64,000 nucleotides of DNA from an uncultured bacterium (GTDB taxonomy: Bacteria > Actinomycetota > Coriobacteriia > Coriobacteriales > Coriobacteriaceae). Below the pieces are notes generated by a model that saw only the letters and a program-made list of their open reading frames with translations, was not told where the DNA came from and made no database searches. Each line of letters opens with the position of its first letter. Within the stretch, counting starts at the first letter, position 1. Positions 27,868 through 37,867 of the stretch are shown one piece after another. The DNA lies in the NCBI GenBank assembly GCA_905215065.1, contig CAJMOF010000010.1:1-64000 (forward strand). The letters are read 5' to 3'. A program made the position numbers and the translations under genes.

Positions 27868-29232
27868 ATGGCGATCACGCCCGCAGAAATCGCGGAAACC
27901 CGCGGCATGGTTGAGGAGCAGAACCTCGACATCAGGACCATCACCATGGGTGTTTCGCTCATGGGTTGCGGTGACGAGAACCTCGACCGCATGTGCACGA
28001 AGATCTACGACCACGTGACGCACACGGCCGAGCACCTGGTCGAGACCGCCGAGAACCTCGAGCGCGAGTACGGTATCCCCATCGTCAACAAGCGCGTTTC
28101 CGTCACCCCGGTGGCGCAGATTGCCGCATGCTGCAAGGATGAGGACCTCACCCCCATCGCGCACGCCCTCGACCGCGCGGCAGAGACGCTCGGCATCGAC
28201 TACCTGGGCGGCTTCTCCGCGCTCGTCCAAAAGGGCATCGGCGACGCCGACCGCCGCGTCATCCAGTCCATCCCCCAGGCGCTCGCTACCACCAGCCGCG
28301 TCTGCTCCAGCGTCAACGTCGCCAGCCTGCGCGCCGGCATCAACATGGACGCCGTGCTCATGGCAGCGCAGACCATCATCGATGCCGCCAAGCTTACGGC
28401 CGATGAGGATTCCGTCGGCGCCTCCAAGTTTGTCTGCTTTGCCAACATGGTCGAGGACTCCCCGTTTATGGCGGGCGCCGTCCACGGCGGCGGCGAGGCC
28501 GACGCCGTCATCAACGTAGGCGTCTCGGGCCCCGGCGTGATGGCCGCAGCCCTGGAGAAACTGCCCGATTCCGCATCGATGATGGAAGTCGCCGAGAAGA
28601 TTAAGCAGACTGCCTTTAAAATCACCCGTGCCGGCGAGCTCATGAGCCGCGAGGCCGCCCATCGTCTGGGTGTCGAGAAGGGCATTGTCGACCTGTCGCT
28701 GGCACCTACGCCTGCCATCGGCGACTCCGTTGCGCGCATCCTCGAGATTATCGGCGTGGGCACCTGCGGTGGCCCCGGCACGACCTGCGCGCTCGCCATG
28801 CTCAACGATGCCGTCAAGAAGGGCGGCGTCATGGCCAGCTCCAGCGTGGGCGGACTCTCGGGCGCCTTTATCCCCGTGTCCGAGGACGCCGGCATGATCG
28901 CCGCCGTCGAGGCCGGCGCGCTTTCGCTCGAGAAGCTCGAGGCCATGACCTGCGTGTGCTCCGTTGGCTTGGACATGATCGCCATCCCCGGCGACACCCC
29001 GGTCGAGACCATCGCCGGCATCATCGCCGACGAGATGGCCATCGGCGTCATCAACAACAAGACCACGGCCGTCCGCGTGATCCCTGCCATCGGCAAGGGC
29101 GTGGGCGACTGCGTCGAGTACGGCGGCCTGTTCGGCCGTGCACCCATCATGCCGGTGAACCCCAACGCCGGCACCGTGCTTGCCCATCGCGGTGGACGCT
29201 TCCCGGCACCGCTGAACTCGCTCAAGAACTAG
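27868..29232 (+). CDS. UPF0210 (DUF711, PFL-like) family protein
   Basis: The protein has 454 residues, the normal family length. It begins MAITPAEIAETRGMVEEQNLDIRTITMGVSLMGC, matching the conserved UPF0210 N-terminus. It continues with NKRVSVTPVAQIAACC, DYLGGFSALVQKG, TTSRVCSSVNVAS, VHGGGEADAVINVGVSGPGVM and FGRAPIMPVNPNAG. The family has a glycyl-radical-enzyme-like fold of unknown reaction and usually accompanies an ACT-domain regulator, which is not adjacent here. The start at 27868 (AGGAGCGCAAGG) is preferred because it matches the family; 27838 with GAGGGG is possible. Confidence 0.92.
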   Translation: MAITPAEIAETRGMVEEQNLDIRTITMGVSLMGCGDENLDRMCTKIYDHVTHTAEHLVETAENLEREYGIPIVNKRVSVTPVAQIAACCKDEDLTPIAHALDRAAETLGIDYLGGFSALVQKGIGDADRRVIQSIPQALATTSRVCSSVNVASLRAGINMDAVLMAAQTIIDAAKLTADEDSVGASKFVCFANMVEDSPFMAGAVHGGGEADAVINVGVSGPGVMAAALEKLPDSASMMEVAEKIKQTAFKITRAGELMSREAAHRLGVEKGIVDLSLAPTPAIGDSVARILEIIGVGTCGGPGTTCALAMLNDAVKKGGVMASSSVGGLSGAFIPVSEDAGMIAAVEAGALSLEKLEAMTCVCSVGLDMIAIPGDTPVETIAGIIADEMAIGVINNKTTAVRVIPAIGKGVGDCVEYGGLFGRAPIMPVNPNAGTVLAHRGGRFPAPLNSLKN

Positions 29233-29249
29233 CTGAGGGGTGCTGGCGA

Positions 29250-29383
29250 GGAGCCCCGGGGAGGACAAATATATAAGGTCGATCGCGAGTTCCGCACGAG
29301 CCGGAGAGCACTTAATGTGCTCTCCGTGCGAGTCAGGACTGTCCGAGCAGGCGACCTTATATATTTGTCCTCCCCGGGGCTCC
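29250..29383. repeat. Long inverted-repeat element with conserved loop core (copy 1)
   Basis: The two 32-bp arms (29250-29281, 29352-29383) are perfectly complementary. The enclosed loop holds GAGTTCCGCACGA, an inner stem GGAGAGCAC/GTGCTCTCC (29303-29325) and GAGTCAGGACTGTCCGA. It starts 18 bp after the UPF0210 stop. A second copy with the same loop but different arms is at 49059-49194. Confidence 0.75.
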
Positions 29384-29436
29384 CGCACAACGGGACCTCA
29401 GTTGGGTTCTATCCCGGTTGCAGTTGCTTCGCTCCT

Positions 29437-29454
29437 GCACCACTTGGCTGGTGC
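29437..29454 (+). terminator. Weak terminator-like hairpin
   Basis: GCACCA (29437-29442) pairs with TGGTGC (29449-29454), followed shortly by GGCGTTTT. It lies in the 320-bp gene-free stretch 29233-29553. Confidence 0.45.
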
Positions 29455-29499
29455 GGCGTTTTGGCGTTGGAACGGTTCTTTTTCTGATATATGCTTGTT

Positions 29500-29532
29500 G
29501 CGGCTCTTCTTTTGGGAGGGGCCGCTTTTTTT
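29500..29532 (+). terminator. Terminator-like hairpin before the methyltransferase
   Basis: GCGGCTC faces GAGGGGCCGC and is followed by seven Ts. It lies just upstream of the GTG start at 29554, so it may act as an attenuator for that gene. Confidence 0.6.
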
Positions 29533-29553
29533 GTTGTGTGAGGAGGTTGGCCC

Positions 29554-30429
29554 GTGGTTGATGGGGAGATTCGTTCTGAGCTGCTTGCTGCGGATTGGAA
29601 TGGCGAATGGATGCGTCTGCAGGCCGCTCGGCATCGGGCTGATGATTCTTTTGAATGGGATAAGCGGGCTCGGCATTTTCGGCCGCTTGAGACTGCTCCG
29701 TATGCCCGGGACTTTATGAAGCTGTTGGCGTTAAAGCCTGGTGAATCGGTGCTTGATATGGGGTGTGGGGCTGGGTCGATTGCCATTCCGCTTGCTCAGG
29801 CTGGGCATCCTGTGATTGCTGCTGACTTTTCCCCTGCTATGTTGGGCACGCTTGATGCTGGCATTGAGTACTATGGACTCGAGGATCGCATTACACCGCT
29901 TGAGCTTGCTTGGGATGATGACTGGGATTTGGTTGGACCGGTCACGAAAGCGGTAGATGTTGCCTTTGCCAGTCGTTCTGTCACCACGACCAACCTAAAA
30001 GGCGCGCTTGCCAAGCTTGATCGAACGGCTCGTCGGCGTTGTGCTGTTACGATGGTCGCCAACTCCAGCCCACGCTATGACCTGCACCTGATGAACGCCA
30101 TCGGTGCCTCGGTTACCTGCAGTAATGGCTTTGTGTATGCCTTTAATATCCTCGTTCAGATGGGTGCCCTGCCGCAGGTTACGTACTTTGAATCGCCTCG
30201 TCGCGATACCTTCGATAGCCTTGAGGCGGGCGTGGCGGACTTCTCCCGCATGCTCGAGCGCGGTAACGAGGATAAGATCGACCGTCTGCGCGACTACGTT
30301 GCTCAGCATATGACTGAAAATCCCCATGCTGGAGAGCCGGGGTCCAAGGGCGTGCCGCAGGGACGCTACATGCTCGACCACGTCCGCAAGGTCCGTTGGG
30401 CGTTTATTGCATGGGAGCCGGTCTCTTAG
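29554..30429 (+). CDS. Class I SAM-dependent methyltransferase
   Basis: The protein has 291 residues. Motif I is VLDMGCGAGSIAIPLAQAGHPVIAADFSPAMLGTLDAG, preceded by RHFRPLETAPYARDFMKLLALKPGES and followed by VDVAFASRSVTTTNLKGALAKLDRTARRRCAVTMVANSS. The start is a GTG at 29554 placed 7 bp after a perfect AGGAGG. It resembles methyltransferases found beside metal or corrinoid uptake genes in Coriobacteria, but no such genes are adjacent and the substrate is unknown. The 5' third is less GC-rich than neighbouring genes. Confidence 0.85.
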   Translation: MVDGEIRSELLAADWNGEWMRLQAARHRADDSFEWDKRARHFRPLETAPYARDFMKLLALKPGESVLDMGCGAGSIAIPLAQAGHPVIAADFSPAMLGTLDAGIEYYGLEDRITPLELAWDDDWDLVGPVTKAVDVAFASRSVTTTNLKGALAKLDRTARRRCAVTMVANSSPRYDLHLMNAIGASVTCSNGFVYAFNILVQMGALPQVTYFESPRRDTFDSLEAGVADFSRMLERGNEDKIDRLRDYVAQHMTENPHAGEPGSKGVPQGRYMLDHVRKVRWAFIAWEPVS

Positions 30430-30622
30430 GGCCGTCCATAGACCGCTTTCGGCCGCCGTACACGTCCGCCTGTAACCCGCGCTGTTCTCCCGCTCGGCAT
30501 CCGCATTCTTTTTGAACTGGGCAAACACGCCCCACACCGCGCCGTTCCTGCGCTATCGTGGGACAGCTCACGTAGATTAAGGCCCCATCGCGGGGCGCCC
30601 CATACATAGAAAGCGAGAACCC

Positions 30623-30922
30623 ATGGCACTGACAGGAGCCCAGGTCAAGCAGCTTCGCAGCATGGCCCATCACCTCAACCCCGCCATCATCATCGGCAAG
30701 TCCGATATCAACGAGGGCACCGTCGAGCAGACGGTCGCCTACCTGGAGAAGCACGAGCTCGTTAAGTGCTCCGTGCTGGACGGCTCCAGCCTTTCCGCCC
30801 GCGAGGCCGCCGAAGAGCTCGCCGATCGCTGCCATGCCGAGGTCGTCCAGGTTATCGGCCGCAAGTTCTCGCTGTATCGCGAGTCCTCGCGCAAGGATAT
30901 CGAGAAGATTAAGCTCGTCTAA
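30623..30922 (+). CDS. yhbY: YhbY-family (CRM domain) RNA-binding protein
   Basis: The protein has 99 residues, a single CRM domain: LTGAQVKQLRSMAHHLNPAIIIGKSDINEGTVEQTVAYLEKHELVKCSVLDG, with the GK.D/N loop (IIIGKSD) that contacts RNA. YhbY proteins bind pre-50S ribosomal particles. The gene has its own terminator and sits alone between a methyltransferase and the convergent BTAD regulator. Confidence 0.93.
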   Translation: MALTGAQVKQLRSMAHHLNPAIIIGKSDINEGTVEQTVAYLEKHELVKCSVLDGSSLSAREAAEELADRCHAEVVQVIGRKFSLYRESSRKDIEKIKLV

Positions 30923-30961
30923 GAGCCAACGATCCGGCGAGCCAACATACATTAAGCTTGC

Positions 30962-30994
30962 GAGCGTCCGAGCAATTCGGACGCTCATTTTTTA
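30962..30994. terminator. Terminator between yhbY and the BTAD regulator
   Basis: GAGCGTCCG (30962-30970) pairs with CGGACGCTC (30978-30986), followed by ATTTTTTAT on the plus strand. It overlaps the end of the convergent gene and may serve both. Confidence 0.85.
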
Positions 30995-33991
30995 TCGCTC
31001 GACGAGCACGCGGTTGAGCCTGCCCTCCACCAAGCGCTCGTACAGACGCCGCGTCTCGGGCTCGGGCACGCCATTGACCTGCTCCCTCAGGTGATGCATA
31101 TGTCCACTGTACAGCTCGACGATATCGCGTCGTCGCCCCGCCGCACCGTAGACGCGCATAGCGCAACGCACCATGTCCTCGCGCGCCGTCTCTTGCCGCA
31201 GCCCCGACTCCACCAGCCATACCGCCGACTGCAGGTCGTTTTCTTCTAGGGCGGCATTCGCGCCCCGAATCATGCAGTCGATATACTTCGATTCCATAAT
31301 GCGTCGCATACGCAAAAAGTAGGTGGGATTACAGCCATTGGGAACATACAACGGGCCGGCGTAGAGTTGCTCGATCTTAAGGCACAGCTCGACCAGATGG
31401 GGTCCGCGCGCACCTGTGCGATTTCCCAAAACTTCGCGGCTTATCTGATCAAACAACCGCACGTCAGTCTTGACGTAATCGCCGTTAAGCCCAATGCACT
31501 CGTTTTGGATCAGCACACACGACTTGCCGTCCGGTGTCGGCCCCAAGGCCGAACGCAGGCGCGATATCGTCGAGTACAGATTGTTACGAGCGCTATTGAA
31601 CTCGGCATGGGGCCACAGCTCCATAGCCAGCGTCTCGCGGTCGACCAGCGCATCCATACCCAGCGCAAGCCGCTCGGCAAGCGTCGCCGCTTTCTTGCGG
31701 CGCCACATCTTATCCGTGATGGGAAACCCGTCGCGCTCGGCGCGAAACGCCCCAAACATGCGGATCTCGATATGGCCAATCGCATCGACACCCTCGGCAT
31801 CACCGGCCTGGAACAGACGCTCGCCTTCGCCCTCAAAGTCGTCACGCAGCGAATATCGCGACAGCTCGCGCACCGGGAGCTTCTTTCGAATTCTAGCAGC
31901 CGGCTCACCCAGACAATGCATCGCAAGACGCGCAAACAGCCGATACGACGGATCCAAAATCCCTGGGCGGTTCATGGACATCCAGGCTGCAAGGTCGCTA
32001 TCTCGGCCCGCACAGGCCAAATGCAGCGCCACCATCCAAGCCTCGGCACCACCGACCTGCGTCCGACTCAAATCGAGCAGCTCTGCCTCTTCGCGCACCG
32101 ATACCATCGATGTATTGCGTAAGTACGCCGCGCGCTCTAGCAGCAGTGCGTTGTCGCGTATGTATCCAATCGATTCCTCGGCAAGCCTGAGCACCTGCAC
32201 CGCACGGAATTTGGCATTGACCGGACGCCCCTCGGCCAGCGACTGCCAGCCTTCCAGTATCAAGCCAAACAACTGGACTTGATTGTCACGCACGCGCACG
32301 GCAAAACGGTCGAGCTCATTGAATGCCTGCTCGTCGGTCACCGGCATGCCGGCAAGCAGGCGCCGCGCCGATAACACCATGCGCACCCAGATGGCGAGCG
32401 CTCGGATTCCACGCGCTTCGAGTGCCTCGAGCGTCAGGGCCATCTCGTCATCACGCTCATCGACCCCCGCATACGATCCATCAAATAGCTCCGTCAACAT
32501 GCGGTCCGCCCGCACAAACGTCCCCGCGATATCGAGCTCGCAATCGTAGGCCTTATCCGTTTTGAGCCCCGCGAGGATCTCACCGCCCTTCGCCCGCTCG
32601 GTCAGCCCATGCTTTATCTCGACATGAGCGGACAGCATGTCGAGTGCGGCACAAGACGCCTCACTTTCCAACGCTGTACGGCTTGCCGGAAGCCCCAGAC
32701 CGCTATCTCCATAACAGGCGGCCGTAAACGCGTGCGCCACCTTCCACGACACGGGATCGAGCTCGCAAATCGCTTGCTCGCCCGCACGCTCGATAATTGA
32801 GGCCATATACCGCGCGAGCTTTGTATTGGAGACGCTCACCGCCGCCAGATAGATGCCGAGCGCCTCGTCAGGCGTCGGCTCCGATGCCTGGCCATCTGCC
32901 TCGGACTTTCCCAGCGCCGCGCGGCAGACATCCCCTCCATGCCCTGTCAGGGCCAGATCGACCCCATACTGCCCGGCAAACTCCAACACCGCACTGCGGT
33001 CCAAAAACGCGTCGGCGAGGTCCATCGCGATATCGCAGCGCCCCGCTTTAATCAATATACGCGCCGCCCGCACAACGAGTTCGGGGCGAATTTCGGCGAC
33101 CAGCTTGCGCAATCGTAGGCGTGCGTTGTCCTCGGTACCCAAGCAGGTAAAGCTCCGGTCTGCCGGATCAACGCCAAAAATGGGATAATCGCGGACAAGA
33201 TAGGACTGGTCAATCGCCGAAAGCCTAACACCGCAAGCCTCGAGCTCCGAAATATTGCCCTCACCCATTAAGACCATCAAGCATGCCACGCTAAACAGGG
33301 CGTTGTTCTCGAGCGACGCCAGATCAACAAGTGCCGCGCCGTAGATATTGACGATCTCGTTTTCGAGCATCTGGGCAACGTCTCCCTGCCCGTATAGTCC
33401 CGACTGCATAGCCGAGACGAGCTCGGGCACGCCCTGCGTAAGCTGATAGAAGTCGAGCGATGTGCTGATCGAAAACGCCGATGCCCACGCCGAATACTCA
33501 TAGGCATGCACCTTGAGCATCTGCGCATTGATCTTAACCGAATCGCCCAGCCCATGAATCAGTTGACGATTTGAAGGACGGCAGGAGATAAAGACCCCCA
33601 CCCCCATAGCGCGCAGGCCGCGAATCCTGTCGATGAGGTCTTCGGTATCGTGCTGATCGAGGTTTGGCACATTATCAATCGCGATAAGGGAGTGCGGTTT
33701 GTCTTTGAGTTCTTCGGTAACCACCTCGAGCTGCATAAACACCTCGCGCCCAGTGGCGCGATCGGCCTCGATAATCCGCACGGGGCCTCGCGTCGGGTCG
33801 CATTTAACCTCATAGGTGTACTGCAGCAGCACCGAGGTCTTCCCAAACCCGTCGGGCGCATAAAGAACCACGATGCCGGCCTTTCGGCCCTTGGCGAGAA
33901 GCTCATTCATCAAGCGTTCGCGTCGCACCATATAGCCACCGCCCAGCGGCATCAGCTCGAGGTCGTCCATACTGCCCAAATCGTTTACCAT
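30992..33991 (-). CDS. Large AAA-ATPase / BTAD (SARP-like) transcriptional regulator
   Basis: The protein has 999 residues. The N-terminal NTPase has a P-loop-like APDGFGKTS (45-53) and Walker B SLIAIDN. A long all-helical middle region of TPR-like arms follows. An OmpR-type winged helix (GHIEIRMFGAFRAERDGFPITDKMWRRKKAATLAERLA... ARNNLYSTISRLRSALG, about 745-830) and the bacterial transcriptional activator domain occupy the C-terminus. The plan matches AfsR/MalT-type STAND regulators with the DNA-binding part at the end. The ligand and targets are unknown; no obvious target operon is adjacent. GAGGAG precedes the start. Confidence 0.88.
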   Translation of the reverse strand: MVNDLGSMDDLELMPLGGGYMVRRERLMNELLAKGRKAGIVVLYAPDGFGKTSVLLQYTYEVKCDPTRGPVRIIEADRATGREVFMQLEVVTEELKDKPHSLIAIDNVPNLDQHDTEDLIDRIRGLRAMGVGVFISCRPSNRQLIHGLGDSVKINAQMLKVHAYEYSAWASAFSISTSLDFYQLTQGVPELVSAMQSGLYGQGDVAQMLENEIVNIYGAALVDLASLENNALFSVACLMVLMGEGNISELEACGVRLSAIDQSYLVRDYPIFGVDPADRSFTCLGTEDNARLRLRKLVAEIRPELVVRAARILIKAGRCDIAMDLADAFLDRSAVLEFAGQYGVDLALTGHGGDVCRAALGKSEADGQASEPTPDEALGIYLAAVSVSNTKLARYMASIIERAGEQAICELDPVSWKVAHAFTAACYGDSGLGLPASRTALESEASCAALDMLSAHVEIKHGLTERAKGGEILAGLKTDKAYDCELDIAGTFVRADRMLTELFDGSYAGVDERDDEMALTLEALEARGIRALAIWVRMVLSARRLLAGMPVTDEQAFNELDRFAVRVRDNQVQLFGLILEGWQSLAEGRPVNAKFRAVQVLRLAEESIGYIRDNALLLERAAYLRNTSMVSVREEAELLDLSRTQVGGAEAWMVALHLACAGRDSDLAAWMSMNRPGILDPSYRLFARLAMHCLGEPAARIRKKLPVRELSRYSLRDDFEGEGERLFQAGDAEGVDAIGHIEIRMFGAFRAERDGFPITDKMWRRKKAATLAERLALGMDALVDRETLAMELWPHAEFNSARNNLYSTISRLRSALGPTPDGKSCVLIQNECIGLNGDYVKTDVRLFDQISREVLGNRTGARGPHLVELCLKIEQLYAGPLYVPNGCNPTYFLRMRRIMESKYIDCMIRGANAALEENDLQSAVWLVESGLRQETAREDMVRCAMRVYGAAGRRRDIVELYSGHMHHLREQVNGVPEPETRRLYERLVEGRLNRVLVER

Positions 33992-34376
33992 GCCCGCTCC
34001 TCAACTCGACCGTATGGACACTGTAACCGCAAGACCATACAAGCCGCGCTATGAATAGAGCGACCTTGTGTTCTAGGTTGTCTTTTGGTACGCAAGCGGC
34101 AAGTTTTTGTACAGCGAGGGCCGATTGTTATTAATCCCCCGACTAATCGGTCTTTAAGCAGGTAAATGAGCTTGTCAGCTTGTCCCATCTAAGCGGCAGT
34201 GTAACGCAAATGAACAAGGTTCAGCTATGTCATTCAACTCGCCTAGCACCCGCTACCGTCTACGACCTTTTAGTGGCATTTTTGCATAGAATCTGGTATG
34301 GAATGAATCAAGCTGTTGGGCATCCGGCATTCGTCAAGCTTGCGGCAAGATTTTGGTCAAGCGGGCGGAGAGGGAT
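33992..34376. other. Gene-free spacer upstream of the BTAD regulator
   Basis: About 385 bp of lower GC content than the flanking genes, with no supported gene. It presumably contains the promoter of the BTAD regulator. GCCGATTGTTATTAATCC and ATCGGTC near 34130 give a weak inverted repeat. Nothing else was recognised. Confidence 0.5.
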
Positions 34377-34405
34377 AACAAAAAGGCCCCCGCAAAGCGG
34401 AGGCC
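34376..34405 (-). terminator. Terminator of nagB
   Basis: GGCCCCCG (34385-34392) faces CGGAGGCC (34398-34405). On the minus strand it is followed by TTTTTGTT. Confidence 0.82.
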
Positions 34406-34439
34406 TTAGGCAAGGCTATGTCGAGATGCAGGATTCGCG

Positions 34440-35168
34440 CTACTCGCAGAGCGAAAGGGCGGCCTCGTCGGCAACGACAACGCAGTTGGTGTGCAGCTGC
34501 AGGATCGAAGCCGGGCACGCGGGCGTAACCGGACCATAGCACATGTCATGCACGGCCTGAGCCTTGGCCTCGCCGTTGGCGACGACTAGGATCATGCGGG
34601 CATACATGATGGTCTGGGTACCCATGGTGTAGGCCTGACGGGGAACATCGTCGATGCTGTCGAACAGGCGGCTGTTGGCCTGAATGGTGCTCTCGGTGAG
34701 GTCGACGCAGTGCGTGCCCTTGGAGAAGTGGTCATCGGGCTCGTTGAAACCGATGTGGCCGTTGTTGCCAATGCCGAGCAGCTGCAGATCCGGGTAACCG
34801 GCGGCGGCGACGATCTTGTCGTACTCAGAGCAGGCAGCGGCGGCGTCGGGGTTGGAACCGTCGGGCACATGCGTGTTGTTCAGGTCGATGTTGATGTGAT
34901 CGAAGAAGTTCTCACGCATGAAGTAGTGATAGCTCTGGGGATCGTCGTGCGAAAGGCCGCGATACTCGTCCAGGTTGTAGGTGCTGACCTCGGCAAAGTC
35001 GACGTCGCCCTTCTCGTACCAAGCAGCGAGCTGCTTGTAGGCACCGATCGGGGTGGAGCCGGTGGCAAGACCCAGCACGCAATCGGGCTTGAGGATAACC
35101 TGTGCCGAGATGATATTGGCGGCCTTGCGGCTCATATCCTCGTAGTCTTTAGCTTTAATGATCTTCAT
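34440..35168 (-). CDS. nagB: Glucosamine-6-phosphate deaminase
   Basis: The protein has 242 residues, as in short Gram-positive NagB. It converts glucosamine-6-phosphate to fructose-6-phosphate and ammonia. Key blocks are LGLATGSTPIGAYKQL (phosphate loop), TYNLDEYRGL with D67, and GIGNNGHIGFNEP with catalytic H138 and E143. The allosteric C-terminal extension of the E. coli enzyme is absent. The start at 35168 follows AAAGGA. It lies downstream of crr and glmM on the same strand, forming an amino-sugar cluster linking breakdown (nagB) and cell-wall synthesis (glmM). Confidence 0.96.
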   Translation of the reverse strand: MKIIKAKDYEDMSRKAANIISAQVILKPDCVLGLATGSTPIGAYKQLAAWYEKGDVDFAEVSTYNLDEYRGLSHDDPQSYHYFMRENFFDHINIDLNNTHVPDGSNPDAAAACSEYDKIVAAAGYPDLQLLGIGNNGHIGFNEPDDHFSKGTHCVDLTESTIQANSRLFDSIDDVPRQAYTMGTQTIMYARMILVVANGEAKAQAVHDMCYGPVTPACPASILQLHTNCVVVADEAALSLCE

Positions 35169-35368
35169 TACGCGTCCTTTCTCGTACAAGAGAGGCAAGG
35201 CTCCCCTTACAAGCACTTGCCCGCGGCCCGCGTCGGCCGCAACCAACGTGTGCGGCCACCAGGGCGAGGTCGCGTAATGTATGTGTCTCGTGTCTAGCCG
35301 CGTCGAGGCCCCTGCCCGTCCACGGTGACCCAAAGCCGTTTAGCTTCGGACAAATCCCATCTTGCCAC

Positions 35369-35398
35369 GGAGGGCGCCCTCTTTCAAGGGCGCCCTCC
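35369..35398 (-). terminator. GC-rich hairpin between crr and nagB
   Basis: GGAGGGCGCCCT (35369-35380) pairs with AGGGCGCCCTCC (35387-35398), a perfect 12-bp stem whose arms are themselves palindromic in part. No T-run follows. It may terminate crr or attenuate nagB. Confidence 0.5.
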
Positions 35399-35440
35399 AT
35401 AAACGTGTTTGAATTGTAGGCTAATGGCCACGTGCACTTG

Positions 35441-35938
35441 CTAGCGCTCGCGAGCAACGATGAGCTGGTCCATCTCTTCGACATGCGCACCAACGGAGCC
35501 CTTGATACTCGAGAACTCAACGGAGTTGCACACCAAGATGGGAACCGTCACATCGTAGCCCTCGGCAGCAATTGCCTCGCGATCGAACTCGATGAGCACG
35601 TCACCCTTATGGACGACATCGCCCACCTGTGCATGCACGCTAAAATGCTTGCCCTCAAGCTGAACAGTGTCCAAACCAACGTGGATGAGCACGTCTAGGC
35701 CATCGACCGTGTTGAGCGCAACGGCGTGACCCGTGGGAAAAATGGCCTCGACCTTGGCGTCTGCCGGCGCAATCACACGCGTGCCGGTAGGCTGAATCGC
35801 CACGCCCTGGCCCAAAAGGCCGGTGGCAAACGTCTGGTCGTTTACCTCGGAGAGCGGAATGACGTCGCCCGAGATGGGAGCATCCAGCGTAAGGACTCGA
35901 CCACGCATACCAAAAGACCTTAGGACTTTAGTGAACAT
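35441..35938 (-). CDS. crr: PTS glucose-type IIA component
   Basis: The protein has 165 residues, a single EIIA-Glc domain. It passes phosphate from HPr to a IIBC transporter and may regulate carbon use. APISGDVIPLSEVNDQTFATGLLGQGVAIQP is the conserved front, H71 lies in TGHAVALNT, and the phosphorylated H86 is in DVLIHVGLDTV. GKHFSVHAQVGDVVHKGDVLIEFD follows. A GAGGGGGAGC site precedes the ATG at 35938. No IIBC gene is adjacent, so it probably serves sugar transporters encoded elsewhere. Confidence 0.95.
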   Translation of the reverse strand: MFTKVLRSFGMRGRVLTLDAPISGDVIPLSEVNDQTFATGLLGQGVAIQPTGTRVIAPADAKVEAIFPTGHAVALNTVDGLDVLIHVGLDTVQLEGKHFSVHAQVGDVVHKGDVLIEFDREAIAAEGYDVTVPILVCNSVEFSSIKGSVGAHVEEMDQLIVARER

Positions 35939-36008
35939 GCTCCCCCTCGGACATACCAATCAATCAAATAACCTTAACAGTTTACCACTTGGCACCCGTT
36001 TTTGACCA

Positions 36009-37346
36009 TTAGGGAAGTTCGCGCTTGACAACCTCGACGATGTCGTCGACAACGCGCTGGGTCAGCTCGTGCGTCTCGGCCTCGGCCATCACGCGGACCA
36101 GCGGCTCGGTACCGCTCGGGCGCACCAGAATGCGGCCGCGGCCGTCAAGCTCCTTCTCGGCGGCAGCGACGGCATCCCAGATGGGCTGGCAATCGTCCAG
36201 GCCGGCCTTGTTGTCGGAATGCACGTTGACGAGTACCTGCGGGTACTTCTTCATGATGCCGGCAAGATCAGTGAGGGTACGACCGGTGCGCTTGAGCACG
36301 GCCAGCAGCTGCAGAGCCGTCACCAGGCCGTCACCGGTGGTGTTGTGCTCCAGGAAGATGATGTGGCCGGACTGTTCGCCGCCGATGACGGCGCCATCCG
36401 CGAGCATGCGCTCCAAAACGTAGCGGTCCCCCACGGCGGTCTGAACCATCTCGAAGCCCTGCTCCTTCATAGCGATGGAGAAGCCAAGGTTGCACATGAC
36501 GGTCGAGACGATCTCGGAGTTGGCGAGCTTGCCGCGGGCGGCGAGGTCAGAACCGCAGATAGCCAGGATGTAGTCACCGTCGATCTCATTGCCCTCGCCG
36601 TCGACGAACAGCACGCGGTCGGCGTCGCCGTCGTGGGCCAGGCCGATATCGGCGTGGGTGCGCAGCACGAGCTCGCGCAGGGGCTCAAGGTGAGTGGAGC
36701 CGCACTCAACGTTAATGTCGGTGCCGCAGTAATCAGTGTTGATGGCATGGACCGTGGCGCCCAGGCGCTGCAGCGCAGCGGGCGTGGTCTGGCAGGAAGC
36801 ACCGTGGCCGCAGTCGACGGCAACAACCAGGCCATCGAGCTTAAGGCCGTCGAGCGTGCTGATGGCATGATCGACATAGGCCTTGCGGGCGTCTTTCATC
36901 TTGATAATGTGGCCCACGCCGGCACCGGTCGGCAGCGTGTCGGCAGCCATGGCCTCCTCGGACATGACCCAGGCGCTGATCTCTTCCTCGACAGCATCGG
37001 GAAGCTTCATACCCTTGCGGCTAAAGAACTTGATGCCGTTGAACTCCGGCGGATTATGCGAAGCAGAGATGACGATGCCGCCGTCGAGCTCGTTTTGGAC
37101 GGTGAGCAGCGCCACGGCCGGCGTAGGGATAACGCCGCAGCAATGCGGACGGCCGCCCTCTGCCATAATGCCAGCGGTCAGAGCACTCTCGAGCATGGTA
37201 CCCGAAAGACGCGTGTCGCGGCCGATGCAGATGTCCGGGCCAAGGAACTTGGTCGCCGCGCGGCCCAGGCGAAACGCGAGGTCGCACGAGAGGTCGGCAT
37301 TGGCGACGCCACGGACGCCGTCGGTACCGAAGATGTTCTGGGGCAT
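36009..37346 (-). CDS. glmM: Phosphoglucosamine mutase
   Basis: The protein has 445 residues. It interconverts glucosamine-6-phosphate and glucosamine-1-phosphate for UDP-GlcNAc. FGTDGVRGVAN is the N-terminal signature. The catalytic phosphoserine is S96 in ISASHNPPEFNGIKFF. The metal loop is HDGDADRVLFVD, the sugar loop GGEQSGHIIF, and the phosphate-binding end RPSGTEPLVRVMAE. A GGAAGGAGCG site precedes the start. It follows the rplM-rpsI terminator and precedes crr-nagB. Confidence 0.97.
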   Translation of the reverse strand: MPQNIFGTDGVRGVANADLSCDLAFRLGRAATKFLGPDICIGRDTRLSGTMLESALTAGIMAEGGRPHCCGVIPTPAVALLTVQNELDGGIVISASHNPPEFNGIKFFSRKGMKLPDAVEEEISAWVMSEEAMAADTLPTGAGVGHIIKMKDARKAYVDHAISTLDGLKLDGLVVAVDCGHGASCQTTPAALQRLGATVHAINTDYCGTDINVECGSTHLEPLRELVLRTHADIGLAHDGDADRVLFVDGEGNEIDGDYILAICGSDLAARGKLANSEIVSTVMCNLGFSIAMKEQGFEMVQTAVGDRYVLERMLADGAVIGGEQSGHIIFLEHNTTGDGLVTALQLLAVLKRTGRTLTDLAGIMKKYPQVLVNVHSDNKAGLDDCQPIWDAVAAAEKELDGRGRILVRPSGTEPLVRVMAEAETHELTQRVVDDIVEVVKRELP

Positions 37347-37394
37347 AGGATCGCTCCTTCCCTAGCAGGCGATATACAACCGCCCACCCTAGTC

Positions 37395-37438
37395 GAAAAA
37401 GAAAAGCGGGACCCGCCGAGGAATCGGCAGGCCCCGCT
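37395..37438 (-). terminator. Terminator of rplM-rpsI
   Basis: AGCGGG..GCCG (from 37405) pairs with CGGC..CCCGCT (to 37438). The minus strand continues with TTTTCTTTTTC. Confidence 0.85.
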
Positions 37439-37469
37439 TGTACATTGTATCTCGAAAGGAGATAAAACC

Positions 37470-37865
<396 letters not shown>

Positions 37866-37867
37866 CT